64,000 nucleotides of DNA from Dryococelus australis (lineage: Eukaryota; Arthropoda; Insecta; Phasmatodea; Phasmatidae): positions 278,458,016 through 278,522,015 of the forward strand of contig CM056993.1 in assembly GCA_029891345.1 (NCBI GenBank), in the 5' to 3' direction. Shown one piece after another: positions 44,171-56,454 of the stretch. The translations under genes and the position numbers were made by a program. Under the pieces are notes generated by a model. The model did not search any database. It was not told where the DNA came from and was given only the letters and a program-made list of their open reading frames with translations. Each line of letters starts with the position of its first letter. The first letter of the stretch is position 1.

Positions 44171-45469
44171 AAGTAAAACTCACTTAAGATGTTTCTACAT
44201 AACGGGTTTTCCCGCCTAGTAGGTTCATATTTTTAATTCCCTAGATTTCTTCCATTTAGCTCTATGTTATTAAATCCCATTTGAAAGGTTTTTGTTGAAG
44301 AAAGACAACCTGCATATAACGTTAAAAAAATAATGCTCATTAAAAAAAAAAACAACAAATTATATAATTTTACAACACGCATTGCTTGAAAAGACATTTC
44401 AAATAATTTATAAATATTCAGCAATAATAAAACCTGAACCACACACTGCAAGCTGTTCCAATACTCTGGCTGTTCACTTTACTTGCCAGTGCTAGCACAA
44501 ATAATACATATTTTTTCAGGTGCAAAAAAAGTTAACAAATGCCATAATCTTAAGGGATTTGGTGTTTTATATGGATATTAATTATTCAATGGACATTTCT
44601 CACAGTTAAGGACGCATGCATTAAAATGTTTGGAAAAGGTTTTCAAACAGTGGGGAAAACGTGATATAGGTAAACTTGCCACTGGCTATCATTCATTGGT
44701 GCATACCCATGTTACCGTTGGCAGTTGTTTTAGTAAAAAATAGGGTTATGAAGTACATGTTATATTTGCATATACTGCAAGTGCATTTAGGCCTTTTAAA
44801 ATAATTTTTTGTGTACATGGTGATAGTTACAGAGTAGTGTGCGAAAGCTTTTACGAGTAGTGGTGGGTCTATTAAGCACAAAGCATTATCTTTTGAAGAA
44901 AAACTGAAAATTACATTAGAAATTGAAGCACACCTTAAGGTTTTCACAGTGACCAAGGCAAAGAAGTTGGGAATTCCACCATCTACACTAAATGTAATTG
45001 TTGGTAATCAGAACAAATTATTAGCTAGCAGAAGGAGCATTTGCTCAACGTGCAAAAAAATTAAAAATTTTTTTTAAAGGTGTATTACACATTTTAAAGT
45101 ACATAATTTATTTTTATATATGTATAAACAATCATTATGTACTTTATATTTGCACACAAAAATTTCATTTCACCGTTACCGATTTTGTGAATTTACATCA
45201 AACTTTAATGTATACGCAAGTTGTTTCCATTCTGCAGGAAGTAATTAAATCCCAGTATAGTAAGTGGTAAGAGGTAAGTGTGATGTTTAAATTACCAGGA
45301 CCTGTGTGAAATGCTTGGATTATAAGTAAATTGGGTATCAATTATTTTTGTAGATTCTGCAAATAATTTGTTAAAATTTTAAAACCTCTTTTCACCCCTA
45401 AGAAGTATTCCCTGATAAGAAGTTTTTAGCATCCAGTTCTTTGAAAAACAACTTAACAGAGTTTTACTG
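44171..45469 (+). mobile_element. Tigger/pogo-like DNA transposon, decayed
   Basis: The TIRs are AAGTAAAACTCACTTAAG (44171-44188) and, reverse-complemented, CAGTAAAACTCTGTTAAG (45452-45469); they agree at 15 of 18 positions and resemble Tigger ends (CAGTAAAACC...). TA flanks both sides (44169-44170 and 45470-45471). A CENP-B-type helix-turn-helix reading lies inside on the plus strand. At 1.3 kb the element is about half the usual autonomous length, so the DDE domain has been lost. Confidence 0.82.
44871..45077 (+). pseudogene. CENP-B-type helix-turn-helix of a Tigger transposase
   Basis: The open reading IKHKALSFEEKLKITLEIEA then VTKAKKLGIPPSTLNVIVGN is the N-terminal HTH_Psq/CENP-B domain of Tigger/pogo transposases (family pattern KRKALSFEEKL.II..IE...K...VAKELGIPPSTLSTI..N). 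It ends in a frame-opened poly(T) tract with a stop at 45075-45077. No start codon lies close upstream in frame, and no catalytic domain follows. Confidence 0.85.
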
Positions 45470-45947
45470 TATGGTACAATGAAGTACAACCGCCCTAGAT
45501 TCAAAATGGTTGCTCAGAGATTATACAAATAAAAGTATCTTAACAACTATATTCCAAGTCTTGTTTTAAGATGCTAAATGTAGCCTTCCTATACAACACG
45601 ATACTGCTTATTTGGCTGTCCTACACAATGACACATGATTACATATTGAAATAAAATTTTCTTGAAATATATCCTGAAGTTAAAATACAGAAAGCAGTTG
45701 TGACTGTTAATATACTATCCAACATTAACAAAATCACAAGTTACATATAGTTCCTAGAGTGTTTAAAAAGTGGCAAAGTTACACAAATATGCATATTTTA
45801 TTGAAGAGGAATTTATGTTCTGACAACACAATTCGGCTGCACAAAATGTATAAACCCTCTGTGCTTTTTTGGGTTTACACTAGAAACATTGACATACAAT
45901 GACATATCGCAAAATAAATAAATAAAACTGATGTGAATAGATGGATA

Positions 45948-46782
45948 CTGTATTTACCTACAAACCAGATAATGTTTACAACCTCAGGTTTAGGTGCTGG
46001 CATATGAGTTCCATATAAGTCATAAAACATTTCTGCTGTTAAAATGTCTCAATAAATGGTTTTGGACGAGACTGTAAAGCTTAAGTCTATTGAAGTTAAT
46101 AGCATGATTTACCATTAATAAAAAATTAATTACATTAACAGAACAAATGTTTGTAAGTTATCTCTTCACTGCACAAAGTAAGTCTAGTAAGGTGGATCTC
46201 TCCTTGCTTTCATTACCAGAACAAAGGATTCAGAGAAACTGGTCTACTCTATGGAATACATTGCTTGTGTGATGGTACTGACAGAGCAGAACTTAACTCT
46301 GTTTCCATTCCATAAAGTTTAAATTATACTTCTTCCTTGACTCATTTTCTCTTAGCAGCATATTAATGCTGACTGTAATCATATCTCATGTCCAAGTTGC
46401 CAAGAGCTACCTAATAAAAAGTCATCAACATTTTGTTTGGGAATGCCAAATTGTTTTCTTTGCTTGATGTCTGGACTTCAATAGATTCAACGAGTTAAAT
46501 ATCATGGGCACTTATTTTACAATTGCATAACACTGTTTACGCCACATGCATTTTAATTTGTTAAGTTTTTGACACAACTTTATTTCAAGTAATTAACACT
46601 TTGGTTCAAGTATGTAATAATGATGCGAAGAGAAAAAAATAAATATGCAAAACACATATATGGACACACAAACAAAAGCATATTTTCTTGCTCACCCAAA
46701 CAAATTTTTTTGTCAGCATGTGCAAGAAATAACACGAGAGGTTGGTAATTCAACACATAATCCTAGATTTAGGTAAATACAG
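45948..46782. mobile_element. MITE M1 relative, copy 2
   Basis: A perfect inverted repeat TACTGTATTTACCTA occurs at 45946-45960 and 46770-46784. Counting TA as the target duplication, the element is CTGTATTTACCTA...TAGGTAAATACAG. Weaker inverted similarity continues inward for about 15 more bases. The interior is AT-rich and non-coding. The end differs by few bases from 42071. Confidence 0.8.
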
Positions 46783-48434
46783 TATGAACAGGTACCTACT
46801 GTTTTCTATGCTGATGTAATGTACATTTACAAATTTCATCAACAAAACATTCAAACAAAATTTTATGTTTAACACGTTAACCTGTAAGATGAAATTAAAC
46901 TGCATCTTCCCACATGTTTAATTTTTGAGCATGAATGAGTCTCACAGTACGAGATCACTGACAAAGATACTGTAACACAAAATAATTTTTTGCAACCTTC
47001 AACAAATTGTGGGATAGCAATATAGCCTGAGAAAACTATATTATCATTACAATTATATGAGCCTTTAGACATTAGGCTGCAGAGTATGGTATTACTCTGT
47101 GAGTGAGATACAAACCTTTGGTTTGCAGTTCATTATCTGCTAACTTCAATGCAACATAGTGCATACAGGATACTTTAAAAATAAACAATTATTTACACAT
47201 ACTATGACTCCACACATTGTAAACTACCAAGTGCTTAACTGAAGTTAATACCATGATCATTCAAACAATATTAAAAAGTGAGCTCTCAAAATACACACAC
47301 ATTTCCTATCTTGTGTGAGATATTACTATTTCACTTCACCATCCAACATCAACCAATAACAAAAGTTCTATTCCTTGGGTCGAAGTGCACTTCACTGTCA
47401 ATACGAATGAATGCCAAGATAACTCAACATAATGTTTTAATCACAAAAATGCTTATGGCAACACTTTACTTCCCATTGAAAGACACAGAAAGCCATTCAA
47501 TTTATAAGCACATATTTTTGATGATTAAGAATTTTGAAATGTTACACTTTAACAAAATTAATACCAAAGAATGGTTTGAATTGTATGGACACATAAAACA
47601 AAAAATCTAGTAGCCTACAAGGCCACAAGTTGCTGTTTGGCTTCATATAACTAGTTTTGGATAACTCACCAAAATTAATGCAAATGTAAACAAGACTTGT
47701 GTAAATGTAAACAAAGAAATAAACCTACCTACTGAAACTCTATACATGCTGATATAAGACTATTACAAAGGCGAGTGGAAAAAAACTCATAAAGAAAATA
47801 AAATTAATTGGCTGTTCCTCGTATTGCTTCAATTTGCCTGCATTAAAAAAATTTATGCACAGCAACATCATTCCACACAAGACATATGATCTTCCTGCAA
47901 TCAATAATTGAACTTACTATCATCACAGCATGTGACTAGCATTTAAGCAATCTGACCTATTTGCTGGAATTGTTATATTTTGTAAATTACATATTTAACA
48001 ATGACCTTATAGATATTATCACACACTGTTGTACGGTCAATTCACACAAAACATAAACAAGAAATAATATTTACAAGATGAACAAACTTTACATAGTATT
48101 AAAAATAAATTTGAAACCTTTTCATTTAGAAGTGACTGATTACATACCCACAACATAAACGAGTGTAGGTACATATTATAAAGTACAGCAAGTGCAGGCA
48201 TCTCCCAGACAGCGACACACACAGACTGCACATACCCAGACGGCATGATGAAATTATCACATTTACGCCTTGCTCTTGGGCACCTGGTGTTCCGCGGAAT
48301 GTTCCCAATGTTGTTCTCCAAATGTACAGCAGTGCCATCAGTATACAATGTACAACATAATTTACTGGAGAAAAAAACGGGTTCCTCTTCATGGTGGCTC
48401 ATCTAAAGATTGTGTGTTGTATGACAGGTGTTCT

Positions 48435-48560
48435 AAAGCAAGTGGAGCAGAATGAGCGAGGTGGGGACTTAACAATGAGGTAATATTGAGGGTCAACGAG
48501 GGCAGGGAAAACTGGAGATCTCCAAGAAAACCCACTGACCAGCAGTATCACCCAGCATGA
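48435..48560 (-). mobile_element. SINE fragment, same family as 38885
   Basis: The minus strand reads CAGTGGGTTTTCTTGGAGAT then CTCCAGTTTTCCCTGCCCTC, matching the body of the SINEs at 38.9 and 39.8 kb. The tRNA head with A and B boxes is missing or too diverged to see. Confidence 0.5.
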
Positions 48561-49657
48561 TTCCTACGTGACAATACAAGAGTTACCCTCGTGGAAATTA
48601 AACCTGGTTTTAAAACAAGGAAATGAAGCAGTCAGCAGTGGTGAGTGTATGGGGGTTCCTTCTTCTGCAGCCACAAAGTGTGCTTGGATGTGATGTGCAG
48701 ACAGCTTATACCAGAGAACACCAGGATGGAGCACGAAGACATAGTGCTGAACCTCAAGAGCATGTTTAAACTGAAAATGCAGTAGCAACAGTTTTTTAAA
48801 GGGGATAAAACAAACATTTCAATTTAAAATTAATTCACAACTATCAGCAGCAATATGAACAAATTTTTGCGATGCTCTTCCTGTGGGCCATTATGCCCAA
48901 GGAATATCTTTAGTACTCTGCATCCTGTTGAAAGTCTGAGGAGTAAAGTTGTATGCTGTTCTTTGCAAAATGTTGGAATTTCAGTTTAACACCACGACAG
49001 AACTATACAGTACTTGACAGGAACGAACTAGCAGTACTCTGTTGTAGTCCTAGCACACATTTAAGATCCAGTTTTTTTCCTTCAGTGGTTTATTTAAAGA
49101 AGTGAATATTTGTGAAACCTCAGTACCCATAAAAAATTAATCTGGCACCTAAAGGATCTTGCCCACCTAGAGCCTCTTTACGTGTTTCAGACAGACAAGC
49201 GCAAAAGCGATAAGGACAACACTACCACACATATATCAAGTGCCTCATTGTCGCTCAGCTCAATGCTCTGAATTGGCATGCAGTGTTCTCGTCACATTGT
49301 ATCGAGGGACTTACAGAGGTAACCCTATTATTTTATTGATGAAAAGACTGTAGACAATTTCAATGCAGGGCCCTTGAGTAGTTTTGAATGAATCTGATAC
49401 ATCTATTTTGAGATAAGGAGTTTTGAAAAAGCAGTTTTTAGTCATTTTGGAGTGCTCTGAAATGGTGTTTCTAATATGTATGACATTGTGAAAATATTCA
49501 AAAGCCTTTGTCTGAAGTGTACGTTCTTTTCGTAGATCAGCACATTGGATCTATGTATAATATTTCGGTGGGAAAACTAGTACAAACTTCAAACTCTCTT
49601 TAACACAGTTCAAGTGCCATGTAGGTGAGAGCCTTAAGAGAATTTTGTTGGTGTGTA

Positions 49658-49663
49658 TTTATT
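49658..49663 (-). terminator. Candidate poly(A) signal for raptor
   Basis: TTTATT on the plus strand gives AATAAA on the minus strand about 630 bases after the raptor stop codon. Other copies farther away are possible. Confidence 0.35.
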
Positions 49664-50296
49664 TAGGCTTACTAATAAAGCAAAGATTTATTTAACTTGT
49701 CTGCATATTAACAAAAAGTGTTCATAACAGTTTGCACACAAAATCTGTATATATCTTTTATGACGAAATAAAATTCAGATCCTTGACCACCAATGTTATA
49801 AGCAGTGCGGCTAAAGTTTTCTTTTATGTTAATTTCAAAAGTGATAACAAAGCAAACATACAATAAAAACAAACTGCTCTGATCGATCTTATTCATGAGA
49901 TGGTACTTTCAATATGCACCTGTACTTCAGTAACATATATATACTGCACAGACACAGAGCTAGTACTGTATTTTGATAAATAATTAACAGTGGAGCTTGC
50001 AGAGAACCCTGGCTTAGACACTAGATGCATTGTTTCTTACTCAGCATTATAAATTCCATTCACAATTACTTGATGTGACAAATGCTGCTGGTTTATACTT
50101 TGAACATTATTTCCAATACAAGACAGTGTTTTTGTGAGATGATAGTAGATGGGAGATACCTGTACTTGGCCGCTGTAGACGTGGAGCAAACTGTGTATGT
50201 GAACATTAGCAAGTAACTGGGCATCGTGTTACTAGGACTATTGTGGCGACTAAGTGAGCGCAGAGGCCAGCTAGCATGGTGCTAGTGGTACGAGTG

Positions 50297-50492
50297 TCAT
50301 CTCTTGGGGTCGACGGAGTACACACTGAGTGAGTTGTCAATGCTGCCAGCTGCCAGGCAGACACGGTGTGGGTGGAATGCCAGGCAACTAACTGTCCCTA
50401 TGCGTGACCCCATGAAGCCCTCATGGTATTTAATGGTGTTCAGGGGCAGACCTTCCTTAGTAAAGATGCTGATGTGCTGGTTCACTGAGCTG
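50297..50492 (-). CDS. raptor: Raptor (regulatory-associated protein of mTOR), C-terminal coding exon
   Basis: The minus strand encodes NQHISIFTKEG, LNTIKYHEGFMGSRIG, VSCLAFHPHRVCLAAGS and SLSVYSVDPKR followed by TGA. This is the last blade of the raptor WD40 propeller. The human protein ends in the same pattern (NNIKYYDGFMGQR.G..SCLAFHPH....AVGS.D...SVYSV). Raptor presents substrates to the mTORC1 kinase and ties it to Rag GTPases at lysosomes. The exon is bounded upstream by a polypyrimidine tract and TTTTTGCAG. The site is a tandem NAGNAG acceptor, so the exon may start at 50492 or 50489. No upstream exon was found to the right, so the last intron probably exceeds 13 kb unless other exons were missed. 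The frame is intact. Confidence 0.9.
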
Positions 50493-51237
50493 CTGCAAAA
50501 AGAGAAGCATCATCATAATACCTCACATACCTTCATATGATTATGGTCTTTTCATCACAACTTTATGAATTTATATATGTATCACTCTTATCATGTGGTT
50601 ATGCAAGCCTTGCGAACAAATCTGAACCAATATAACTACTATAGTCCAACAGTTGGGATGCCACATATTCACTGTTGCACACAATTTCCGACATCAGGTT
50701 ATTTTTGGTGTTGGTAGGATGATGAAGCTGACTTTGCCAATGGCTGCTGGAGTTTCTAATGGATTTCCAGTTTCCTTAATTCTGGGCATGGTGTAACTTT
50801 ATGATATCCCAACAAGGGTTGAAAATTACCCTATTTACAATTAAGTAATTTAAAAAAAGTTTAATGTATGTTCATTAATTTTACATCTTGTTTATATACT
50901 CATGTATAGTTTAACCCTCAATAAGCAAGATTCTTTTCAGTCCCTTCAGAAATGTTCTAACAGGATTTTACTAATTTACTTATCAGATATTCAATAAGTT
51001 AGAACATGGTGTTCTTGACATATATATTAACTTGACCGCAAGACAACAATGTATATTAATGAATATAAAATTACACCGACTTCAGTTTTATATTTGTATT
51101 TTTAACATTATACAATGAAGAAACCACAAAAGGACATAAATCAATGAACAAACTGCTTTGGTATACGTCATAATAAAAGTTATTAAAAGCTTTATATAAA
51201 AAAAGGAAACAATACTTGAGGGAAAGTTTGAGTAGTA
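50493..51237 (-). other. Start of the last raptor intron
   Basis: Reading the minus strand toward the exon, this sequence is non-coding and AT-rich and ends in the pyrimidine-rich acceptor at 50493-50510. No other feature is seen. Confidence 0.55.
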
Positions 51238-51612
51238 CAGGGTTACCACCTTTTTCCCCATTGGAAAATTCCTTGACATTTCCCTGATTTCCACACAAAA
51301 AATTTCTTTTTTTCCTCTAGCCTTCTAACAATTATTTTCTATAAGGATTGGGGCCTTTGCTTTATAACACTCTTTTACACCAAAATACTTCTCTGATCTT
51401 ACAAAATTGCTCACCACATAGATTGCACAGAAAAATGCCTAATCATTTAGTCCACATCAATTAAAACTTGATTCTGGCAGCATTGCTTGATTTATGACAG
51501 AACTGCCAAATATATCATGCATATCACAGAGTTCCCAGAAATTTAGTTAACTTGTTTGAAATTCCCTGACATTTCCCTGTTTTCCAGGTTTTTCAGACTT
51601 GTGGCAACCCTG
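51238..51612. mobile_element. MITE M3
   Basis: The ends CAGGGTTACCAC (51238-51249) and, reverse-complemented, CAGGGTTGCCAC (51601-51612) form the TIR. Further inverted similarity lies inside: CCTTGACATTTCCCTGATTT near the left end is balanced by CCCTGACATTTCCCTGTTTT near the right. The interior is non-coding. A clean target-site duplication is not visible. Fragments occur at 36.4 and 37.7 kb. Confidence 0.7.
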
Positions 51613-52569
51613 GTATTTAGTAGGGATGTTTACACACCTTTTCCAATCTCAGACTACTGGACAGATAGGGCTCAGGTAGCTTGTTTATTCCCTATCTTCT
51701 CGTTAAACGTTTTGATTTTTGAACATAAGTGTAACGGTGCAGTTAATACTGATTTACGTAATAAGAATATTTAGTTAGTTTTATTTATGTTCTGTGAGGA
51801 AATATAATTGTTTTTCAGTATTTCAGATGTTTTGGCCGTGTTAGTACGTGTATTTGTCATGAGTTTGTTTTTTATAAAGTCGTAGTTGAAGTAGCATCTG
51901 GATTATGATGGGCCATTACGATGTTCGTAGATGTTCTTTTTTTTTTGAGTACGTTATGGAGATACAGTTGTTTATTTTCGGTGCAGTTTGGCTCATATGG
52001 GAAAGAGTTGTGACGAGGTTCACACCAGTGTCCCAAGGGTCTCTTTGCTTTTTGTACTGTGCGATGAATTTTTAGGTAGTGATGGGCACATGAGCTCTGA
52101 GCACCTTCTACCACTTAACAGAGAACTATCAACCTACGGAAAAGCAGCTTCAAGCATGACCAATTTAGCCTACACCGGCAACTACCCGTGAGCGCCTTTC
52201 TTTTAACCTCTTTTTTTCGGTTGAATGTTTTTGCAAATTCTTCCACCAGTTTGGGAGATCATCAGGATGCCAGGAGGGAAAGTAACCTCCTGTCTTCCAA
52301 AGTTTTTGGCGATGCGAGGTTTAGTAACATGAAATAGTGATGAACTCTGCAACAATGTTTTCATAATCTGTTGGGCTCGTATCGCAAACTGCTTCATGTC
52401 TTTGCTGTGTTAAGAATGTAAACTGCATAAACTTAAAATAAATCTCGGCAGAAATGATTCAATATTTGATTTTGTCTTTATTTTTTATAGTTCCTTTATT
52501 TATATCTCATACTTTCAACAAGTGAGTGAACTGAACAGTGAGTTTCAGTTGTATGTATTTGACATATGA
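51613..52569. other. No gene recognised
   Basis: Non-coding DNA, probably intronic. Open frames of up to 80 codons on both strands have no motif. Confidence 0.5.
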
Positions 52570-54420
52570 TGGTCTAGGGACAGGAACACGTCAGCGCCTC
52601 AATAGAAGTTGTTTTTAGTTCGTGCTAGATCAGGCGCACTGGTAAAAGGGGGTTTCCAGACCCTAATATAGCAGGGTCTGTAAGATCTGGCGCTTAGTCT
52701 TATGGTGCCTTTATATAACGTCGGGCGTGTAAGCTGCTGGATTGGCACAAAGCCTATCTGTACTAGTGTGCTGGTTTGCAATTGCGAGGTGTTGGCGGGG
52801 CTGTTAGCTTACCTCCCACTGCCGGTCGACAGGTGCTCGTTGGTGCTGACCCAATGTCAGGTCTCCTGGCCAAGCTGGTTGGTGGCAATGGTGTCTGCTC
52901 GGCAGAGAGCCTAGCTGCAGCTGGCGGGCCTAAGGCCCACTGGTGATGGTTGGTGGAGCTGGAACTGCATCGTAGATGGGCTCAATGCCTAGTTCAAGTG
53001 GCAAGCAGACCTAGGAAGAGGATCTCAACAACCCCGGATGTAGAGCCCAAGGGAGCTTCACCAGGGGACCAAATAGACAACTGAGGCAGAACTGTAAGGT
53101 GAGGCCACAACAGATGGCGGGCACTATAAGCTCATTCCAGTGGGGTGAAATAGCTGAAGGATGGGATAGGTTGCTTATGCAGTGCTTACTTGCCAGCTGC
53201 TAGGATAGAAGCTGCCTTCCTGTCACTCCACTTACAACCCCTCCTGTGGGTGAACTGCATTTACCACGGAATTAGGTGCTACGGCTCACTTCCGCAACGG
53301 GGTGGCAGGCAACAATAATCCCAGCTAGAGTTGTGATTCGGAAGGGGTAATCCTTACTTGCCCGGCCTGGCATTCCCTACGGCGAGTTTATATGCTGTGG
53401 AGGTAGTGGGTTAACTGACAAGGGGAATCTAGACGCTTCGTCGTGTGTCTTGCTAGTAGTTGTGGCTCTATTGTACTTGTGCACCAGGTACCTTTATGTG
53501 CCTGGTCCACAGTATGGGTGGCCATCTAATGGGTTGTGTATTATGATGTATGTTGAGTACTTTTTAGGGGACAGGCCACAGTCCTAAGCTAAGATTGGCA
53601 AAATCAGTATGAAATCTGTCTAGGGGTGATGCTTACAGGGGATGACTAAGCACAATTCACACAAGAAAGAGCAGATGGCGGTTAAACTGAATACGCGTTT
53701 TATTCTCTCCAGAATAAGACACGGTGACCCATACTCTCCTACTGTAACCAAGCCACTGTTTAGCTCTCGGAAGGCAAGCAAAGACAGGTGAAGGTACCTG
53801 TCGGCTTGAAGAGCTTGGCCTGGAGGCGAGTTAAAAGAGCACAAAGCAACAACTAGGTAGCCATGATAACAACTAAACACTAACTGAAACTGGTTGTGTC
53901 CTGAAGAGACTTAGGGGGAAGTATGAGGCATGGGTGTTGACGGCACGTGTCAAGTGTTAGGGGGAGTGACGACTCATCTGGGGCTACAGCGCGTGCAAAA
54001 AGAAGTCCAGGGTTGGTAGCTGAAGAGCACTGTTGGTCTTTCATGAGAAGAGCAGTAAAGAGCAAACAGAGCAGAGAGCCTTGGCATGACTTGTACAAAG
54101 ATAAGCTGCTGATACAAACTGCCGTTTTGCGGCGGTGCAGGGACACATATTCTCCTGCGCTGGCCATTCTCTCGGGTGCCTTTGTTCTTTGGGTAGCTCT
54201 GGCGGAAGGTGGCTCCTCCCTCCTGGGCGGAGCCGAACTCTGCTGCGATCTCTCAAGGCGGCTCGAAGCAGGCCTCCCTGCTATGCGATGTTGCATCGGC
54301 ATGGTTTACTGGTATTTTTCCTTTGACGGGGTTTTATTTAAGGCAGGGGTTATTTTATATATTCTTCTTCTGGGTGCATTACAGTCTTCAGGCAATCACC
54401 TTATCATATGAGATGTAATA
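52570..54420 (+). repeat. LTR-like repeat L3, copy 2 (uninterrupted)
   Basis: It aligns with 29640-30770 and then with 32870-33620 without the 2-kb insert that splits copy 1. It has a TATA box near 52711. The second part (53.7-54.4 kb) contains a 154-codon plus-strand ORF (53947-54411) and an overlapping minus-strand ORF, neither recognised. The strand call follows the TATA and poly(A) positions. Confidence 0.6.
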
Positions 54421-55170
54421 TTGGGTTGGGTACCTGCAGCAAAAATAAGTAGTTTGACACGTACCCGGTTAGACTGACTAGCACATTGGTCGCGGATTTT
54501 TCCGCTAGACCTAAAGTGGGGTGGTTAGCTCTGGTTAGAAGGCGTGGGGCGAGGGGTGTTAGTTACCACTTACTTACACTGTCATCTTGGATGTTGTTAT
54601 GGGTTTCACCCAACAGTGGCGAGCTCGGTCTACTCCTAAGCGGCGATTCCAGTCATAGGCTTCACAGCTCCAGAAGTTTGGGTTTGACCAGCCGTATCTT
54701 ACCTCCGTATGGTTTAACAACCCTCTTACCACAGGGTGGCATGTGGCATGAGGCATGAGTGCGAAAGCAAGGCGACAAGTAGATTACTGTAACTGGAGCA
54801 GGCGTTACTGCTTGGTGGCTAAGTTGGGTGGCGCAGTCTCATTTCGCCTGCCTTTCTTGCGTAGAAGGTGGTAATACCATCCACGGTTTGATAGCAATGT
54901 GCGCTAGGTATTGTTATCTATGTCTTTTGCCACTCCTTACCTTGTAAGGCATAGATCACAACAGTCTTACAGCCTACGTAACACACTTAGACAGGAACAG
55001 GTATTACAGTGCACCCAATAGTGACTTGCTGGCATGAGCTCGATAAGAGTCCCCACTGATCACCCACACATGCGGGCTGGTCAGGGACGTGGCGCAGTGT
55101 GGACTACCAAGCCTCTACTGGTCGTGCATTTGCACCAGATTGAGTGGCAAACCCAGGCTAATGTCACTAC

Positions 55171-55736
55171 CACACTGAATTAGTGCTCAAAGTTAGAGAT
55201 AACCTGAGCTTGTAGCCCCTCCCTGTGTGAAGATGTTTCTAGTGGTTGTTACATCACTGTTTCTCCCACCAGCACTAACTTAGTGCTCAGGGCTGGGAAC
55301 AAACAGGTAGTTCTCCAATGTGGATGTCAGCAATCTCCTGGTTCCTGTTGGCAGTGAATGTCATACTCTGTCTCTGACCATTAACACAGACAAGTACCCT
55401 ATAAATGAAAATTAGAAGAGTAGTGAACAATGAGTGTTTATTGAATACTCAATAAACACGTGACCCATGCTACCACCTACCAAACTGTGGAGAGCTGAAG
55501 TAACTGTGGTTTCAGGTGTAGGTGACCTGGTTCTATGTAAAAGGGGAATAGCTGGTTCTAGATGAATACAAAATTAATTAAAGTTAAACTGAGCTAAGTA
55601 AAAGGTGTCTGGAAGAGACAAAGTGAAGTTAATATGTATATATGTGTTCGCGGGTCGTCAATGCATTGTAAGTAGCCGCTGGGGACGTACTTGAAGCTTA
55701 CGAGATCTCCGGAGGTCCCAGCACTGAATTAGTGCT
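55171..55736. repeat. Three copies of a 17-bp palindromic motif
   Basis: AGCACTGAATTAGTGCT or close variants occur at 55171-55187, 55272-55288 and 55720-55736. Each is a near-perfect palindrome around a 5-base centre. Confidence 0.8.
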
Positions 55737-55987
55737 TTGGGATGTCGCGATACAGTTTGAGAAAGAATGACTGCCCGAGCCCGGCAGCATCCGGACTTAT
55801 ATAGGTGAAACTCGTAGGCTGCCGGTGCAGGCTGTGGAGAGGGCGAGCATCCTGCCCTGGTTGGCATGGGAGTCAAAAAACTCGGGTCAGCAGTAGACAG
55901 CGTTTCTACTTCGTGCCTCTTTGGCAGCACTCGGCCTTGCCCGGTGGTGTGTGGCTTGTAGGCTCTCAGCGCACGGTAGAGAAAAGA

Positions 55988-56004
55988 GGGGGGGGGGGGG
56001 GGGG
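55988..56004. repeat. 17-base G run
   Basis: Uninterrupted G homopolymer. Similar runs occur at 8933-8946 (G), 12232-12246 (C), 18045-18058 (C) and 25264-25288 (G). Confidence 0.95.
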
Positions 56005-56406
56005 TGCCTGCCAGGTTACAAACGTTCAGATGAAGAAAATTTGCTCATAAGTTCCTGTTGCCTGGTAGAGTAGGCAGCCAAGAATTCATATCAAAAATTC
56101 TCTGTACGTCTGTAGCAGTGGAAGTAGGAACATTTAGCGATGAGTCGTAATCGTGGCTAATTAGTAGGTTGAGCGGCACGTGTCAAGTTTATATACGCAT
56201 TGTGCATCAATTGTTCCCCCTCCCCCTCTTGCGATAAAGAATCATCACGTCAATTATTGCGAGTAGGTGATGTCGGACTGTCACCTTAATGTGGGCAGCT
56301 TTCTCTTCTGTACACTCTCTGTATGGCATGGTATGTGCTGGTTTACTGGTTACTTTGTCTCGTTCTCTCCACTGCTTGGGATGCTTGGCAGGTGGTGCAC
56401 TAATGG

Positions 56407-56454
56407 CTTCCACACCACACAACCAACCCCTGGGTTGGTTGTGTGGTGTGGAAG
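56407..56454. repeat. Perfect 23-bp inverted repeat with a 2-base centre
   Basis: The left arm (56407-56429) begins CTTCCACACCACACAACC; the right arm (56432-56454) is its exact reverse complement, separated only by CT. It would form a nearly loopless cruciform or RNA stem. Confidence 0.95.

Larger units (their letters stand above)
46785..50296. other. No gene recognised; may include raptor 3' untranslated sequence
   Basis: AT-rich DNA. If the minus-strand gene ending at 50297 has a long 3' untranslated region it lies here. The first good minus-strand AATAAA is at 49658-49663. A SINE fragment sits at 48435-48560. Open readings at 48037-48402 (-) and 47278-47610 (+) lack motifs. Confidence 0.45.

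Noticed and set aside
48037-48402. 121-codon minus-strand ORF downstream of raptor
   Set aside because: A second, overlapping frame is also open, no family is recognised, and it lies where a 3' untranslated region or flank is expected.
53947-54411. 154-codon plus-strand ORF in L3
   Set aside because: An equally long minus-strand ORF overlaps it, L3 copy 1 has no matching open frame, and no domain is seen.
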